NCBI RefSeq assembly: GCF_003945545.1
Contig: NZ_CP029617.1
Coordinates: forward strand, 5,999,001-6,063,000
DNA: 64,000 bases
Direction: 5' to 3'
Origin: Streptomyces sp. WAC 01529
GTDB taxonomy: Bacteria; Actinomycetota; Actinomycetes; Streptomycetales; Streptomycetaceae
In this document: piece after piece, positions 51,089 to 59,890 of the stretch
Position numbering within the stretch: position 1 is the first letter of the stretch
How the letters are laid out: every line of letters starts with the position of its first letter
Program-made: the position numbers and the translations under genes
The notes under the pieces: model-generated
Seen by the model: the letters and a program-made list of their open reading frames with translations, nothing else
Databases searched by the model: none
What the model was told of the DNA's origin: nothing

Positions 51089-52135
51089 GTGAACGACTCT
51101 TCCTGGGGGGCGCGGCCCACAGCCGGGTACTGGGTGCCGCCCGACCAGGGGTCTGGTCAGGGGGCGCCCCCGGCAGGTCCCGCGTACGATGCGCAGGACG
51201 TGCTGCTGCCGTCCGTGACGCAGCCGATGCCCGTCGTGCCCGACACCCCCGCGCCCCCGCAGGAGCCCATGCCCAGCGCCTCCCAGCCCGCCCCGGCAGC
51301 GCCGCAGCCAGCGCCGAAGAAGAGCGCGGGCCGTGATCTCGGTGCGGCCATAGGAGTCGGTGTGGGCCTCGGCGCGGTGATCATCGCGTCGCTCTTCATC
51401 GTCAAGGCCGTCTTCATCGGCGTCATAGCGGTCGCCGTCGTGGTCGGCCTCTGGGAGCTCACCTCCCGCCTTGAGGAGCGCAAGGGCATCAAGGCGCCGC
51501 TCGTGCCGCTCGCGGTGGGCGGCGCGGCGATGGTCGTCGCCGGGTATGTCCGGGGGCCCGAGGGCGCGTGGGTCGCGATGGCGCTCACCGCGCTCGCGGT
51601 CCTGGTCTGGCGCATGACCGAGCCTCCCGAGGGCTATCTGAAGGACGTCACGGCAGGCGTCTTCGCGGCCTTCTACGTCCCCTTCCTCGCGACGTTCGTG
51701 GCGCTGATGCTCACCGCAGACGACGGGGCGTGGCGGGTGCTCACGTTCCTGCTGCTCACCGTCGTCAGCGACACCGGCGCGTACGCGATCGGCTGGCGCT
51801 TCGGCACGCACAAGCTGGCGCCGCGCATCAGCCCCGGCAAGACCCGTGAGGGCCTGCTCGGCGCGGTGGCGTTCGCGATGGGCGCGGGCGCGCTGTGCAT
51901 GGAGTTCCTGATCGAGGGCGGCGTGTGGTGGCAGGGGCTGCTCATCGGCCTCGCGGTCGCGGCGAGCGCCACGCTCGGTGACCTCGGCGAGTCGATGATC
52001 AAGCGGGACCTCGGCATCAAGGACATGGGCACGCTCCTGCCGGGCCACGGCGGCATCATGGACCGGCTCGACTCCCTGCTGCCGACGGCACCGGTGGTCT
52101 GGCTCCTGCTCGTGGTCTTCGTCGGGTCCGGCTGA
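51089..52135 (+). CDS. cdsA: Phosphatidate cytidylyltransferase (CDP-diglyceride synthase)
   Basis: Converts phosphatidate and CTP to CDP-diacylglycerol, the precursor of phospholipids, at the membrane. 348 aa: a Pro/Gln-rich cytoplasmic N-terminus (about 80 residues), then about 8 membrane helices. The CDS signature SMIKRDLGIKDMGTLLPGHGGIMDRLD is complete near the C-terminus. GTG at 51089. It follows frr by 31 bp and precedes rlmN by 108 bp. Confidence 0.96.
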   Translation: MNDSSWGARPTAGYWVPPDQGSGQGAPPAGPAYDAQDVLLPSVTQPMPVVPDTPAPPQEPMPSASQPAPAAPQPAPKKSAGRDLGAAIGVGVGLGAVIIASLFIVKAVFIGVIAVAVVVGLWELTSRLEERKGIKAPLVPLAVGGAAMVVAGYVRGPEGAWVAMALTALAVLVWRMTEPPEGYLKDVTAGVFAAFYVPFLATFVALMLTADDGAWRVLTFLLLTVVSDTGAYAIGWRFGTHKLAPRISPGKTREGLLGAVAFAMGAGALCMEFLIEGGVWWQGLLIGLAVAASATLGDLGESMIKRDLGIKDMGTLLPGHGGIMDRLDSLLPTAPVVWLLLVVFVGSG

Positions 52136-52243
52136 CCGACCGACTGACCGATTACCGGTCTGACCTGCGCAGATGTAGGTGAGGGGCTCGTTGTCCACAG
52201 GGCGGCGGGCCCCTTGTCGTATGTCTGCGACACTGGAAGGACC

Positions 52244-53350
52244 ATGCCTGTACCCGGAGAACTCACCTTCGTCGCGCCCCGCGGAGCCAAGAAGCCCCCG
52301 CGGCACCTCGCCGACCTCACGCCCGCCGAGCGCAAGGAAGCCGTCGCCGCCATCGGCGAGAAGCCGTTCCGCGCCAAGCAGCTCTCGCAGCACTACTTCG
52401 CGCGGTACGCCCACGACCCGGCCGAGTGGACCGACATCCCCGCCGGTGCGCGCGACAAGCTCCGGGAAGCGCTGCTGCCGGACCTGATGTCCGTGGTGCG
52501 GCACATCAGCTGTGACGACGACACCACGCGCAAGACGCTGTGGCGCCTCTTCGACGGCACGCTCGTCGAGTCGGTCCTCATGCGCTACCCCGACCGGGTG
52601 ACCATGTGCATCAGCTCCCAGGCGGGTTGCGGCATGAACTGCCCGTTCTGCGCCACGGGCCAGGCGGGTCTCGACCGGAACCTGTCGACGGGCGAGATCG
52701 TCCACCAGATCGTCGACGGCATGCGCGCCCTCAGGGACGGCGAGATCCCCGGCGGACCCGCACGTCTGTCCAACATCGTCTTCATGGGCATGGGCGAGCC
52801 GCTGGCCAACTACAACCGCGTGACCGGCGCCATCCGCCGCCTCACCGACCCCGAGCCGGACGGCCTCGGTCTCTCGCAGCGCGGGATCACGGTGTCGACG
52901 GTGGGGCTCGTGCCCGCCATCCACCGGTTCTCCGACGAGGGCTTCAAGTGCCGCCTCGCGATCTCGCTGCACGCCCCGGACGACGACCTGCGCGACACCC
53001 TCGTACCGGTCAACACGAAGTGGAAGGTGCGGGAGGTCCTCGACGCGGGCTGGGAGTACGCGGCCAAGTCCGGGCGCCGGCTCTCCATCGAGTACGCGCT
53101 GATCCGCGACATCAACGACCACGCCTGGCGCGGTGACCGTCTTGGCCGGCTGCTCAAGGGCAAGCCGGTGCACGTGAACCTCATTCCGCTGAACCCGACG
53201 CCGGGTTCGAAGTGGACGGCCTCGCGGCCCGAGGACGAGAAGGCGTTCGTGGAGGCGATCGCCGCCCATGGGGTGCCGGTGACGATCCGGGACACCCGAG
53301 GTCAGGAGATCGACGGGGCGTGCGGTCAGCTGGCGGCCGCCGAGAGGTAG
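52244..53350 (+). CDS. rlmN: Dual-specificity rRNA/tRNA methyltransferase RlmN
   Basis: Radical-SAM enzyme making m2A2503 in 23S rRNA and m2A37 in some tRNAs. 368 aa. The iron-sulfur motif is CGMNCPFCATG. Other family blocks: VLMRYPDRVTMCISSQAGC, NIVFMGMGEPLANYNRV, RLAISLHAPDDDLRDTLVPVN, HVNLIPLNPTPG. The second catalytic Cys lies in DGACGQL at the C-terminus. ATG 52244 follows GGAAGG. Upstream is a TPP-independent 108-bp gap. Confidence 0.97.
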   Translation: MPVPGELTFVAPRGAKKPPRHLADLTPAERKEAVAAIGEKPFRAKQLSQHYFARYAHDPAEWTDIPAGARDKLREALLPDLMSVVRHISCDDDTTRKTLWRLFDGTLVESVLMRYPDRVTMCISSQAGCGMNCPFCATGQAGLDRNLSTGEIVHQIVDGMRALRDGEIPGGPARLSNIVFMGMGEPLANYNRVTGAIRRLTDPEPDGLGLSQRGITVSTVGLVPAIHRFSDEGFKCRLAISLHAPDDDLRDTLVPVNTKWKVREVLDAGWEYAAKSGRRLSIEYALIRDINDHAWRGDRLGRLLKGKPVHVNLIPLNPTPGSKWTASRPEDEKAFVEAIAAHGVPVTIRDTRGQEIDGACGQLAAAER

Positions 53351-53411
53351 TCTGGCGGTCGTACGCCTCGTACATACGATCGCGTACGGCACGTACCCAC
53401 ATCTGCATATT

Positions 53412-53511
53412 CCGACAGGGGAGCGCCACAGCGCTGAGAGTGCGGCACCTTGGACAGGTGGGCCGCAGACCCTCTGAACCTCGCCCAGGTCATTCTGGGT
53501 AGGAAGTTCGG
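53412..53511 (+). ncRNA. TPP (THI-box) riboswitch
   Basis: Contains the conserved elements in order: GGGGAGC, GCTGAGAGTGCGG, then CCGCAGACCCTCTGAACCT, and CAGGTCATTCTGGGTAGGAAG. P1 pairs CCGA with TCGG around 53412/53511. It lies 90 bp before thiB. Thiamine pyrophosphate binding should reduce expression of the transporter. Confidence 0.93.
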
Positions 53512-53530
53512 GCATTACTCAAGCTGTTGC

Positions 53531-53565
53531 GCCCTGCCCGCAGGCATTTCGCCGGCGGGCGGGGC
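53531..53565 (+). terminator. Expression-platform hairpin of the TPP riboswitch
   Basis: An 11-bp stem with one G-U pair (53531-53541 with 53555-53565) directly after the aptamer, with no long U-tract. Whether it terminates or controls access to GGAGGA at 53589 cannot be told by eye. Confidence 0.5.
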
Positions 53566-53600
53566 CGCGTCTCTTCCTGGACACCCAGGAGGACATTCCA

Positions 53601-54683
53601 GTGAGCACCAAGAAGGTCACGTTCACCGCCGTCGCGGTGGGCATCGGGCTCGTCGCCGTCTCGGCGTGCGGCGGCTCCGGCGGGGATTCCACGAAGGCCG
53701 GCTCCAAGAGCGTCACGCTCGTCAGCCATGACTCCTTCAACGTCTCCAAGGACGTACTGAAGGACTTCGAGAAGCGGTCCGGGTACAAGGTCAAGGTCCT
53801 CAAGGACGGTGACGCGGGCGCCGCCGTGAACAAGGCGATCCTCTCCAAGGACAACCCCCAGGGCGACGTCTTCTTCGGCGTCGACAACACCCTGCTCTCC
53901 AGGGCGCTCGACAACGGGCTCTTCCAGTCGTACGAGGCCAAGGGTTCGGACAAGATCAAGCCCGAGTACCGCGTCGACCGGGACAAGCACCGGGTGACGC
54001 CCGTGGACAGCGGCGACATCTGCGTGAACTACGACAAGAAGTACTTCGCCGACAAGAAGCTGGCGCCGCCGAAGTCCTTCGACGACCTCCTCGCGCCGCG
54101 GTACAAGAACCTGCTGGTCACCGAGAACGCCGCGACATCCTCGCCCGGGCTCGGGTTCCTGCTCGGCACCGCCGCGAAGTACGGCGACAAGGGCTGGGAG
54201 AGGTACTGGAAGCAGCTCAGGGCCAACGGCGTCAAGGTCGTCGACGGCTGGGAGCAGGCCTACAACGAGGAGTTCTCCGGGTCCGCGGGCGGCAAGAAGG
54301 CCAAGGGCGACCGGCCGCTCGTCGTCTCCTATGCCTCCTCGCCGCCCGTCGAGGTGCTCTACGGCAAGCCCCAGCCGAAGGAGGCGCCGACCGGCGTCGC
54401 GACCGGCACGTGCTTCCGCCAGGTCGAGTACGCGGGTCTGCTCAGCAACGCCGGGAACACCAAGGGCGGCAAGGCCCTCCTCGACTTCCTCGCGGGCGAG
54501 GAGTTCCAGGAGGACATGCCGCTGAACATGTTCGTGAACCCGGTGCGCGAGGGCACGAAGCTGCCCGAGCTGTTCACCGAGCACGGCGTGACGGTCGACA
54601 AGCCGCAGACCATGGACCCGAAGAAGATCGCCGAGAATCGCGAGCCGTGGATCAAGTCGTGGACCTCGCTCGTACTGAAGTAG
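53601..54683 (+). CDS. thiB: Thiamine ABC transporter, substrate-binding lipoprotein
   Basis: A 360-aa exported binding protein. Signal peptide with lipobox VSAC (Cys at about 24), so it is anchored on the outer face of the membrane. The mature part shows the ThiB fold: VTLVSHDSFNVSKDVLKDFEKRSGYKVKVLKDGD, GDVFFGVDNTLLSRALDNGLF, VTPVDSGDICVNYDKKYFAD. GTG 53601 follows GGAGGA. Placed after a TPP riboswitch, so it imports thiamine or its phosphates. Its 3' end overlaps thiP by 25 bp. Confidence 0.92.
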   Translation: MSTKKVTFTAVAVGIGLVAVSACGGSGGDSTKAGSKSVTLVSHDSFNVSKDVLKDFEKRSGYKVKVLKDGDAGAAVNKAILSKDNPQGDVFFGVDNTLLSRALDNGLFQSYEAKGSDKIKPEYRVDRDKHRVTPVDSGDICVNYDKKYFADKKLAPPKSFDDLLAPRYKNLLVTENAATSSPGLGFLLGTAAKYGDKGWERYWKQLRANGVKVVDGWEQAYNEEFSGSAGGKKAKGDRPLVVSYASSPPVEVLYGKPQPKEAPTGVATGTCFRQVEYAGLLSNAGNTKGGKALLDFLAGEEFQEDMPLNMFVNPVREGTKLPELFTEHGVTVDKPQTMDPKKIAENREPWIKSWTSLVLK

Positions 54684-56365
54684 CCGAGGCGAAGGCCCCG
54701 CCCGCCACGCCCGCCAGGGGGGCCGGCCGCGGCGGCGCGGCGCGGCTCGGTCTGATGGCCTTGCCCGTCGCGTTCTTCGCGGTCTTCTTCGCCTATCCGG
54801 TCACGGCGATCGTCGCGCGCGGTCTGCACGTCGACGGGGTCTGGCGGTTCGGGCGGATCGCGGAGGTGCTCGGGCAGTCCGACATCCGGCACGTCCTGTG
54901 GTTCACCACCTGGCAGGCGCTCGCGTCGACGGCGCTCACGCTGCTGATCGCGCTCCCCGGCGCGTATGTCTTCGCGCGCTTCGACTTCCCCGGCAAGCAG
55001 GTGCTGCGGGCTGTCGTGACCGTGCCGTTCGTGCTGCCGACGGTCGTCGTCGGGACCGCGTTCCTCGCGCTGATCGGGCGGGGCGGGCTCTTCGACGAGC
55101 TGTGGGGCGTACGGCTCGACACCACCGTGTGGGCGATCCTGCTCGCCCACGTGTTCTTCAACTACGCGGTCGTCGTGCGCACGGTCGGCGGGCTCTGGTC
55201 GCAGCTCGACCCGCGGCAGGAGGAGGCCGCGCGGATGCTCGGCGCCTCGCGCTGGACGGCCTGGCGGACCGTGACGCTGCCCGCGCTCGGGCCGGCCGTC
55301 GCGGCCGCCGCGCTCATGGTCTTCCTCTTCACCTTCACCTCCTTCGGCGTCGTGCAGATCCTCGGCGGACCCGCGTACTCCACGCTGGAGGTGGAGATCT
55401 ACCGGCAGACCGCCCAGCTCCTCGACCTGCCGACGGCCGCCGTCCTGACGCTCGTGCAGTTCGCGGCGGTCGGCCTGATCCTGGCGATCCACGCGTGGAC
55501 GACGCGGCGGCGCGAGAGCGCCCTGAAGCTGGTCGACGCCTCGGCCGTGGCCCGCCGCCCGCGCGGGGCCGGGCAGTGGTCGCTGCTCGGCCTGGTCGTG
55601 GCCACGGTCGCGCTGCTGATCCTGCTGCCCCTCGGCGTGCTGATCCAGCGGTCCTTCGACGGCCCCGACGGCTACGGGCTCGCGTACTACAGGGAGCTGA
55701 CCTCGGCGGAGGGCGGCGCCTTCCTCGTGCCGCCGATCGAGGCGGTCTGGAACTCCCTCCAGTACGCGCTCGCGGCCACGGCCATCGCGGTCGTCGTCGG
55801 CGGGCTCGCGGCCACCGCCCTGACCCGGAGAGCCGGTCGTCTCGTACGAGGGTTCGACGCGCTGCTCATGCTGCCGCTCGGGGTGTCCGCGGTGACCGTC
55901 GGATTCGGCTTCCTCATCACACTGGACGAGCCGCCGCTCGATCTGCGGGCCACCTGGATCCTCGTGCCGCTCGCCCAGGCGCTGGTCGGCGTGCCCTTCG
56001 TCGTGCGCACCATGCTGCCCGTGCTGCGCGCGGTCGACGGGCGGCTGCGCGAGGCGGCGGCCGTGCTCGGGGCCTCGCCGCTGCGGGCGTGGCGGGAGGT
56101 CGACCTGCCGATGGTGCGGCGGGCGCTCCTGATCGCCGCCGGGTTCGCCTTCGCCGTCTCGCTCGGCGAGTTCGGGGCGACCGTCTTCATCGCGCGGCCC
56201 GACAATCCGACGCTGCCGGTCGCCGTGGCGCGGCTGCTCGGGCGGGCCGGGGACCTCAACTACGGGCAGGCGATGGCCCTTTCGACGATCCTCATGGTGG
56301 TGTGCGCGGTGTCGCTGCTGCTCCTGGAACGCATCCGTACCGAACGCACCTCGGGAGAGTTCTGA
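54659..56365 (+). CDS. thiP: Thiamine ABC transporter, fused double permease
   Basis: A 568-aa membrane protein with 12 predicted helices in two homologous halves, each ending in an EAA-type loop for ATPase contact (EEAARMLGASRWTAWRTVTLPAL and EAAAVLGASPLRAWREVDLPMV). This fused layout is typical of ThiP. GTG 54659 is inferred; it lies inside thiB and no later start precedes the first helix except a Met within it. Its stop overlaps the ATPase start (TGATG). Confidence 0.9.
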   Translation: MDLARTEVAEAKAPPATPARGAGRGGAARLGLMALPVAFFAVFFAYPVTAIVARGLHVDGVWRFGRIAEVLGQSDIRHVLWFTTWQALASTALTLLIALPGAYVFARFDFPGKQVLRAVVTVPFVLPTVVVGTAFLALIGRGGLFDELWGVRLDTTVWAILLAHVFFNYAVVVRTVGGLWSQLDPRQEEAARMLGASRWTAWRTVTLPALGPAVAAAALMVFLFTFTSFGVVQILGGPAYSTLEVEIYRQTAQLLDLPTAAVLTLVQFAAVGLILAIHAWTTRRRESALKLVDASAVARRPRGAGQWSLLGLVVATVALLILLPLGVLIQRSFDGPDGYGLAYYRELTSAEGGAFLVPPIEAVWNSLQYALAATAIAVVVGGLAATALTRRAGRLVRGFDALLMLPLGVSAVTVGFGFLITLDEPPLDLRATWILVPLAQALVGVPFVVRTMLPVLRAVDGRLREAAAVLGASPLRAWREVDLPMVRRALLIAAGFAFAVSLGEFGATVFIARPDNPTLPVAVARLLGRAGDLNYGQAMALSTILMVVCAVSLLLLERIRTERTSGEF

Positions 56366-57393
56366 TGACCGCCTTGCTGAGACTGCGTGAGGCGACGGTC
56401 CGGTTCGGGGCGCGGGCCGTGCTCGACGCCGTGGATCTGGAGGTCACCGAGCACGAGATCGTCTGCGTGCTCGGGCCGAGCGGCAGCGGCAAGTCGACGC
56501 TGCTGCGGGCGGTGGCCGGGCTCCAGGCGCTGGACGCGGGCCGGGTCGAGCTGGGTGGACGCGACCAGCGCGGGGTGCCCGCGCACAAGCGGGGCGTCGG
56601 CCTGATGTTCCAGGACCACCAGCTCTTCCCGCAGCGCGATGTGGCGGGCAACGTCGCCTTCGGGCTGCGCATGCACGGCGCGTCGCGGGGCGAACAGGCC
56701 GACCGCGTGGCCGAGTTGCTCGAACTGGTCGGGCTGCCGAAGGCGCAGCGGCGCGCGGTCGCCTCGCTCTCCGGGGGCGAGCAGCAGCGGGTCGCGCTCG
56801 CGCGGGCTCTGGCGCCCCGGCCCCGGCTCCTCATGCTGGACGAGCCGCTGGGCCAGCTCGACCGCTCCCTGCGCGAACGCCTCGTCGTCGAACTCCGCGA
56901 ACTCTTCGACGAGTTGGGCACGACCGTGCTGGCCGTCACCCACGACCAGGGCGAGGCCTTCGCGCTCGCCGACCGGGTCGTCGTCATGCGGGACGGGCGG
57001 ATCGCCCAGTCCGGCACGCCGCTCGAGGTGTGGCAGCGGCCGGTGGACGAGTTCGTCGCGCGGTTCCTGGGCTTCGACAACATCGTCGGGGCGACGGTCA
57101 CCGGCGACAGGGCGGACACGGTGTGGGGCAAGATCCCCGTGCCGGCCGGTGCCCCCGCGGGGCGGTGCGAGGTCCTGGTGCGGCCCGCGGGGGTGCGGCT
57201 CGTCGCCGCCGACGAGGGGCTGCCGTGCGCGGTGACGGCGCGCACGTTCCGCGGCACCCATGTCGCCGTGCACCTCCAGCCCGAGGAGGGCCCGCGCCTG
57301 GAGGCGGCGTGCGCGCTGCGCCGGGCGCCGGAGGTCGGGGAGAGGGTCGGGATCACCTTCGACGCCGAGGACGTCGTCGTCCTCGGTCCTTGA
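56365..57393 (+). CDS. thiQ: Thiamine ABC transporter, ATPase subunit
   Basis: A 342-aa ABC ATPase. Walker A is GPSGSGKSTLL, the Q-loop is in FQDHQLFPQ, the signature is SLSGGEQQRVALARAL, Walker B LLMLDEPLGQLD, and the switch His is in AVTHDQGEA. A C-terminal domain of about 110 residues (TOBE-like) extends beyond the shorter E. coli ThiQ. Third gene of the riboswitch operon; powers thiamine uptake. Confidence 0.88.
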   Translation: MTALLRLREATVRFGARAVLDAVDLEVTEHEIVCVLGPSGSGKSTLLRAVAGLQALDAGRVELGGRDQRGVPAHKRGVGLMFQDHQLFPQRDVAGNVAFGLRMHGASRGEQADRVAELLELVGLPKAQRRAVASLSGGEQQRVALARALAPRPRLLMLDEPLGQLDRSLRERLVVELRELFDELGTTVLAVTHDQGEAFALADRVVVMRDGRIAQSGTPLEVWQRPVDEFVARFLGFDNIVGATVTGDRADTVWGKIPVPAGAPAGRCEVLVRPAGVRLVAADEGLPCAVTARTFRGTHVAVHLQPEEGPRLEAACALRRAPEVGERVGITFDAEDVVVLGP

Positions 57394-57479
57394 GTGCCTG
57401 TGCCTGATGCTGCCCTGACAAGTTGAGCCACCTCAGAGCCGAGCTTCATACGGCGCTGTGTGACCGCACCTCGGTCAGT

Positions 57480-57710
57480 TCAGCGCGAGGGGGACTGAAG
57501 GTAGGGCAGCTGCACCTGAGCACCAGGTGGTACCACCACGGCTGCCAGAACACCAGGGATAAACCCGTCCATCGTGGTCGGGGGGAAAGGGTCGGTTGGA
57601 GCAGCTGCGGATGTACTGGGTGCTGCGGTGGCATGGGCTGCGTGGGCGGGAATGGCGAGCATGCCGACGGCTACGGCGGCTCCCACCAGGGTGGTGCTGA
57701 AAAGGCGCAT
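57480..57710 (-). CDS. Small secreted peptide of unknown function
   Basis: A 76-aa precursor. MRLFSTTLVGAAVAVGMLA followed by IPAHAAHA is a clear signal peptide (AHA cleavage near residue 25). The mature ~50 residues are Ala/Pro/Ser/Thr-rich and then hydrophobic (DGFIPGVLAAVVVPPGAQVQLPYL) with no Cys. GGGAG precedes the ATG. It is downstream of, and in the same direction as, a two-component pair, with a 228-bp structured gap. It does not resemble chaplins or lanthipeptide precursors. The function is unknown. Confidence 0.65.
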   Translation of the reverse strand: MRLFSTTLVGAAVAVGMLAIPAHAAHATAAPSTSAAAPTDPFPPTTMDGFIPGVLAAVVVPPGAQVQLPYLQSPSR

Positions 57711-57732
57711 GACGTCTCCCTTCCTCGGAGGT

Positions 57733-57793
57733 CCTGGCGTGATGCGCCAGGATGCTCTCCATCGTCCGGGCCGTGCAGGCGAGCCGCCCGGAC
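57733..57793 (-). other. Two hairpins in the leader of the small secreted peptide
   Basis: CCTGGCG / CGCCAGG (57733-57739 with 57745-57751) and GTCCGGGC / GCCCGGAC (57764-57771 with 57786-57793) lie 23-83 bp upstream of the peptide start on its strand. They may form a structured 5' leader, or terminate read-through from the response regulator gene. Confidence 0.45.
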
Positions 57794-57938
57794 TGATGGG
57801 CCATACCAGTGGTCGAGAGCCTGATGACGGGCGCGACATTAGTCCGCTCTTCCAGCCCGAACGGCAGCCAGGATCAGCGTCCCAGATCATGCCCGTGACC
57901 TGCGCAAAGAGATGTGACACAGCTTCTGAGGGCCGGGC

Positions 57939-58613
57939 TCAGCGCTGGGCCGGTGAAGTGGCGCGGACGAGCCCCAGTTCGTACGCGAGGATCACCGCCT
58001 GGGCGCGGTCGCGCAGGCCCCTCTTCGTGAAGAGGCGGTTGATGTGCGTCTTCACGGTGTGGTCGGTGATCGTGAGGCGGTCGGCGATCTCCGCGTTCGA
58101 CAGGCCCTGCGCGATGAGGACGAGCACCTCGGCCTCGCGGGCCGTCAGGCCTTCGACGCCGCCCGTCGGCGTCGGCGGCGCGGCGGCCCGCTGCCGTGTG
58201 AACTCCGCGACGAGCCGCTTGGTGATCTCCGGCGACAGCAGCGCGTTGCCGGCCGCCACGACCCGTACCGCGTGCAGCAGTTCGGGGAACGTGGCGTCCT
58301 TGAGCAGGAAGCCGGAGGCTCCGGCGGTCAGCGCGTCGTACACGTACTCGTCGAGTCCGAACGTCGTCAGCATCAGCGCCTTCGTCGCGCCGCCGGACGC
58401 GGCGAGGATCTCGCGGGCCGCGTCGATGCCGTTCATGTGCGGCATGCGGATGTCCAGGAGGACCAGGTCCGGGCGGTGCTCGGCGGCCAGCCGGACGGCC
58501 TGGGCGCCGTCCTCGGCCTCGGCGACCACCTGGATGTCGTCCTGGGTGTTGAGGAGGTTCACGAAGCCGGTGCGGACGACTGCCTGGTCGTCGGCCACGA
58601 GAGTTCTGATCAC
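57939..58613 (-). CDS. LuxR/NarL-family response regulator
   Basis: A 224-aa two-component regulator. The receiver domain has VADDQAVVRTGF (acidic pair), phospho-acceptor Asp in LVLLDIRMPHMNG (about 55), Thr in ALMLTTFGLDE and Lys in GFLLKDATF. The C-terminal LuxR helix-turn-helix is LTAREAEVLVLIAQGLSNAEIADRLTITDHTVKTHINRLFTKRG. GTG 58613 follows AGGAA. It is downstream of its cognate sensor kinase (56 bp). Targets unknown; the small secreted peptide gene downstream is a candidate. Confidence 0.92.
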   Translation of the reverse strand: MIRTLVADDQAVVRTGFVNLLNTQDDIQVVAEAEDGAQAVRLAAEHRPDLVLLDIRMPHMNGIDAAREILAASGGATKALMLTTFGLDEYVYDALTAGASGFLLKDATFPELLHAVRVVAAGNALLSPEITKRLVAEFTRQRAAAPPTPTGGVEGLTAREAEVLVLIAQGLSNAEIADRLTITDHTVKTHINRLFTKRGLRDRAQAVILAYELGLVRATSPAQR

Positions 58614-58669
58614 GCTGGTTCCTGCCCTTTCCGGGGCGTCGGGGTCCGCTGTCACTGTCGCCGAGGCGG

Positions 58670-59890
58670 TCACCAAGGGAGTTCCGCCTCCACGCAGAAG
58701 CCGCCGTCCTGGCCCGCGCCCGCGGTGAGGCTGCCGCCGACCAGGGTCGCGCGCTCGCGCATGCCGGTCAGGCCGTGGCCGCTCGCGCCACCGCCGCCGC
58801 CGGGCGGGGGCGGGCCCGGGCCGTCGTCGGTGACGCGCAGGGTCAACCGGTCCTTGCGGTAGCCCAGTTCGACGATCGCGCGGGCGCCGGGCGCGTGCTT
58901 GCGCGCGTTCGTCAGCGACTCCTGCACGATGCGGTACGCCGACAGCTCCCACACCGCCGCCAGCGGCACCCGCTCCCCGCTGATCCGCAGCTCCGCGCTG
59001 CCGCCCACCGTGCGGTGCTGGTCGAGGAGTTCGTCGAGGTGGGCGAGGGTGGGCTGCGGGGCGGTCGCGGCGGCCTCGTCCTGCTGCGGGGTGCGCAGGA
59101 CGCCCAGGAGGCGGCGCAGTTCGGCCATGGAGGCCCGCGCCGTCCCCGCGATCTGCTGGAAGCCGTCGCGGGCCTGCGGGCTCAGGTCCGGTGTCGTGTA
59201 CGTCGCGCTCTCCGCCTGCACCGCGATCATCGACACCGAGTGCGAGACGATGTCGTGCAGCTCGCGGGCGATGGCCGCGCGCTCGGCCTCCGCCGCCTCC
59301 CTGCGCTCCATGGCGATCAACTGCTCCTGGGCGAGGGCGCGTTCGCGCCGTGTCTCCTCGCGGGCGCGTACGGCGTCGCCCATGCTGACCGCGCCGAGGA
59401 TCACCGCGCACAGCCCGAACCCCTCGGCGAACAGGCCGAGGGAGCCCGCGTTGCCGAGCGGCGGCACGTAGGGCAGGCGGTCGTCGCGGGCCCAGCTCAG
59501 GATGTGCCAGAGGTTGGCCGCGAGGGCGCCGAGCGCGCCGCCCGTCACGAGCAGCGCCGGGTGCAGTACGCGGTGGCGGCCGAGGACGTAACAGCCGACG
59601 AGCCCGCTGATCATCACCGCGATGGACAGCGACGTGTCGGCGCCGAAGCTCAGCAGCCCGGCGGCCACGGTCACCAGGGCGACCGGCGGGAAGGAGTGGC
59701 GCCACATCAGGGAGGCCGTGGAGACGAGGATCGCGCTCGCGTTCGTCACCGAGCCGGGGAACTCCACGAGCTCGACGGCCGCGCCCGCGGTCAGGGCCGC
59801 GCCCGTGACCCAGGGATAGGCCGGGGCGGCCGTCAGGGCGCGCAGACGCCGACGCAGGGCGGCCGGGCTGCCGGGGATGCTCGTGCTCAT
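58670..59890 (-). CDS. NarL-type sensor histidine kinase (HisKA_3)
   Basis: A 406-aa membrane kinase with about five hydrophobic segments in the first 170 residues and no large extracytoplasmic domain. The dimerisation/phospho-acceptor helix is ERAAIARELHDIVSHSVSMIAVQAESA (His in ARELHD). The ATPase domain has RIVQESLTNARKHAPGA (N box), VTDDGPGPPPPGGGGGASGHGLTGMRERATLVGG (G box with a Pro/Gly insertion). It pairs with the adjacent response regulator. The signal is unknown, probably membrane-derived. Confidence 0.9.
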   Translation of the reverse strand: MSTSIPGSPAALRRRLRALTAAPAYPWVTGAALTAGAAVELVEFPGSVTNASAILVSTASLMWRHSFPPVALVTVAAGLLSFGADTSLSIAVMISGLVGCYVLGRHRVLHPALLVTGGALGALAANLWHILSWARDDRLPYVPPLGNAGSLGLFAEGFGLCAVILGAVSMGDAVRAREETRRERALAQEQLIAMERREAAEAERAAIARELHDIVSHSVSMIAVQAESATYTTPDLSPQARDGFQQIAGTARASMAELRRLLGVLRTPQQDEAAATAPQPTLAHLDELLDQHRTVGGSAELRISGERVPLAAVWELSAYRIVQESLTNARKHAPGARAIVELGYRKDRLTLRVTDDGPGPPPPGGGGGASGHGLTGMRERATLVGGSLTAGAGQDGGFCVEAELPW

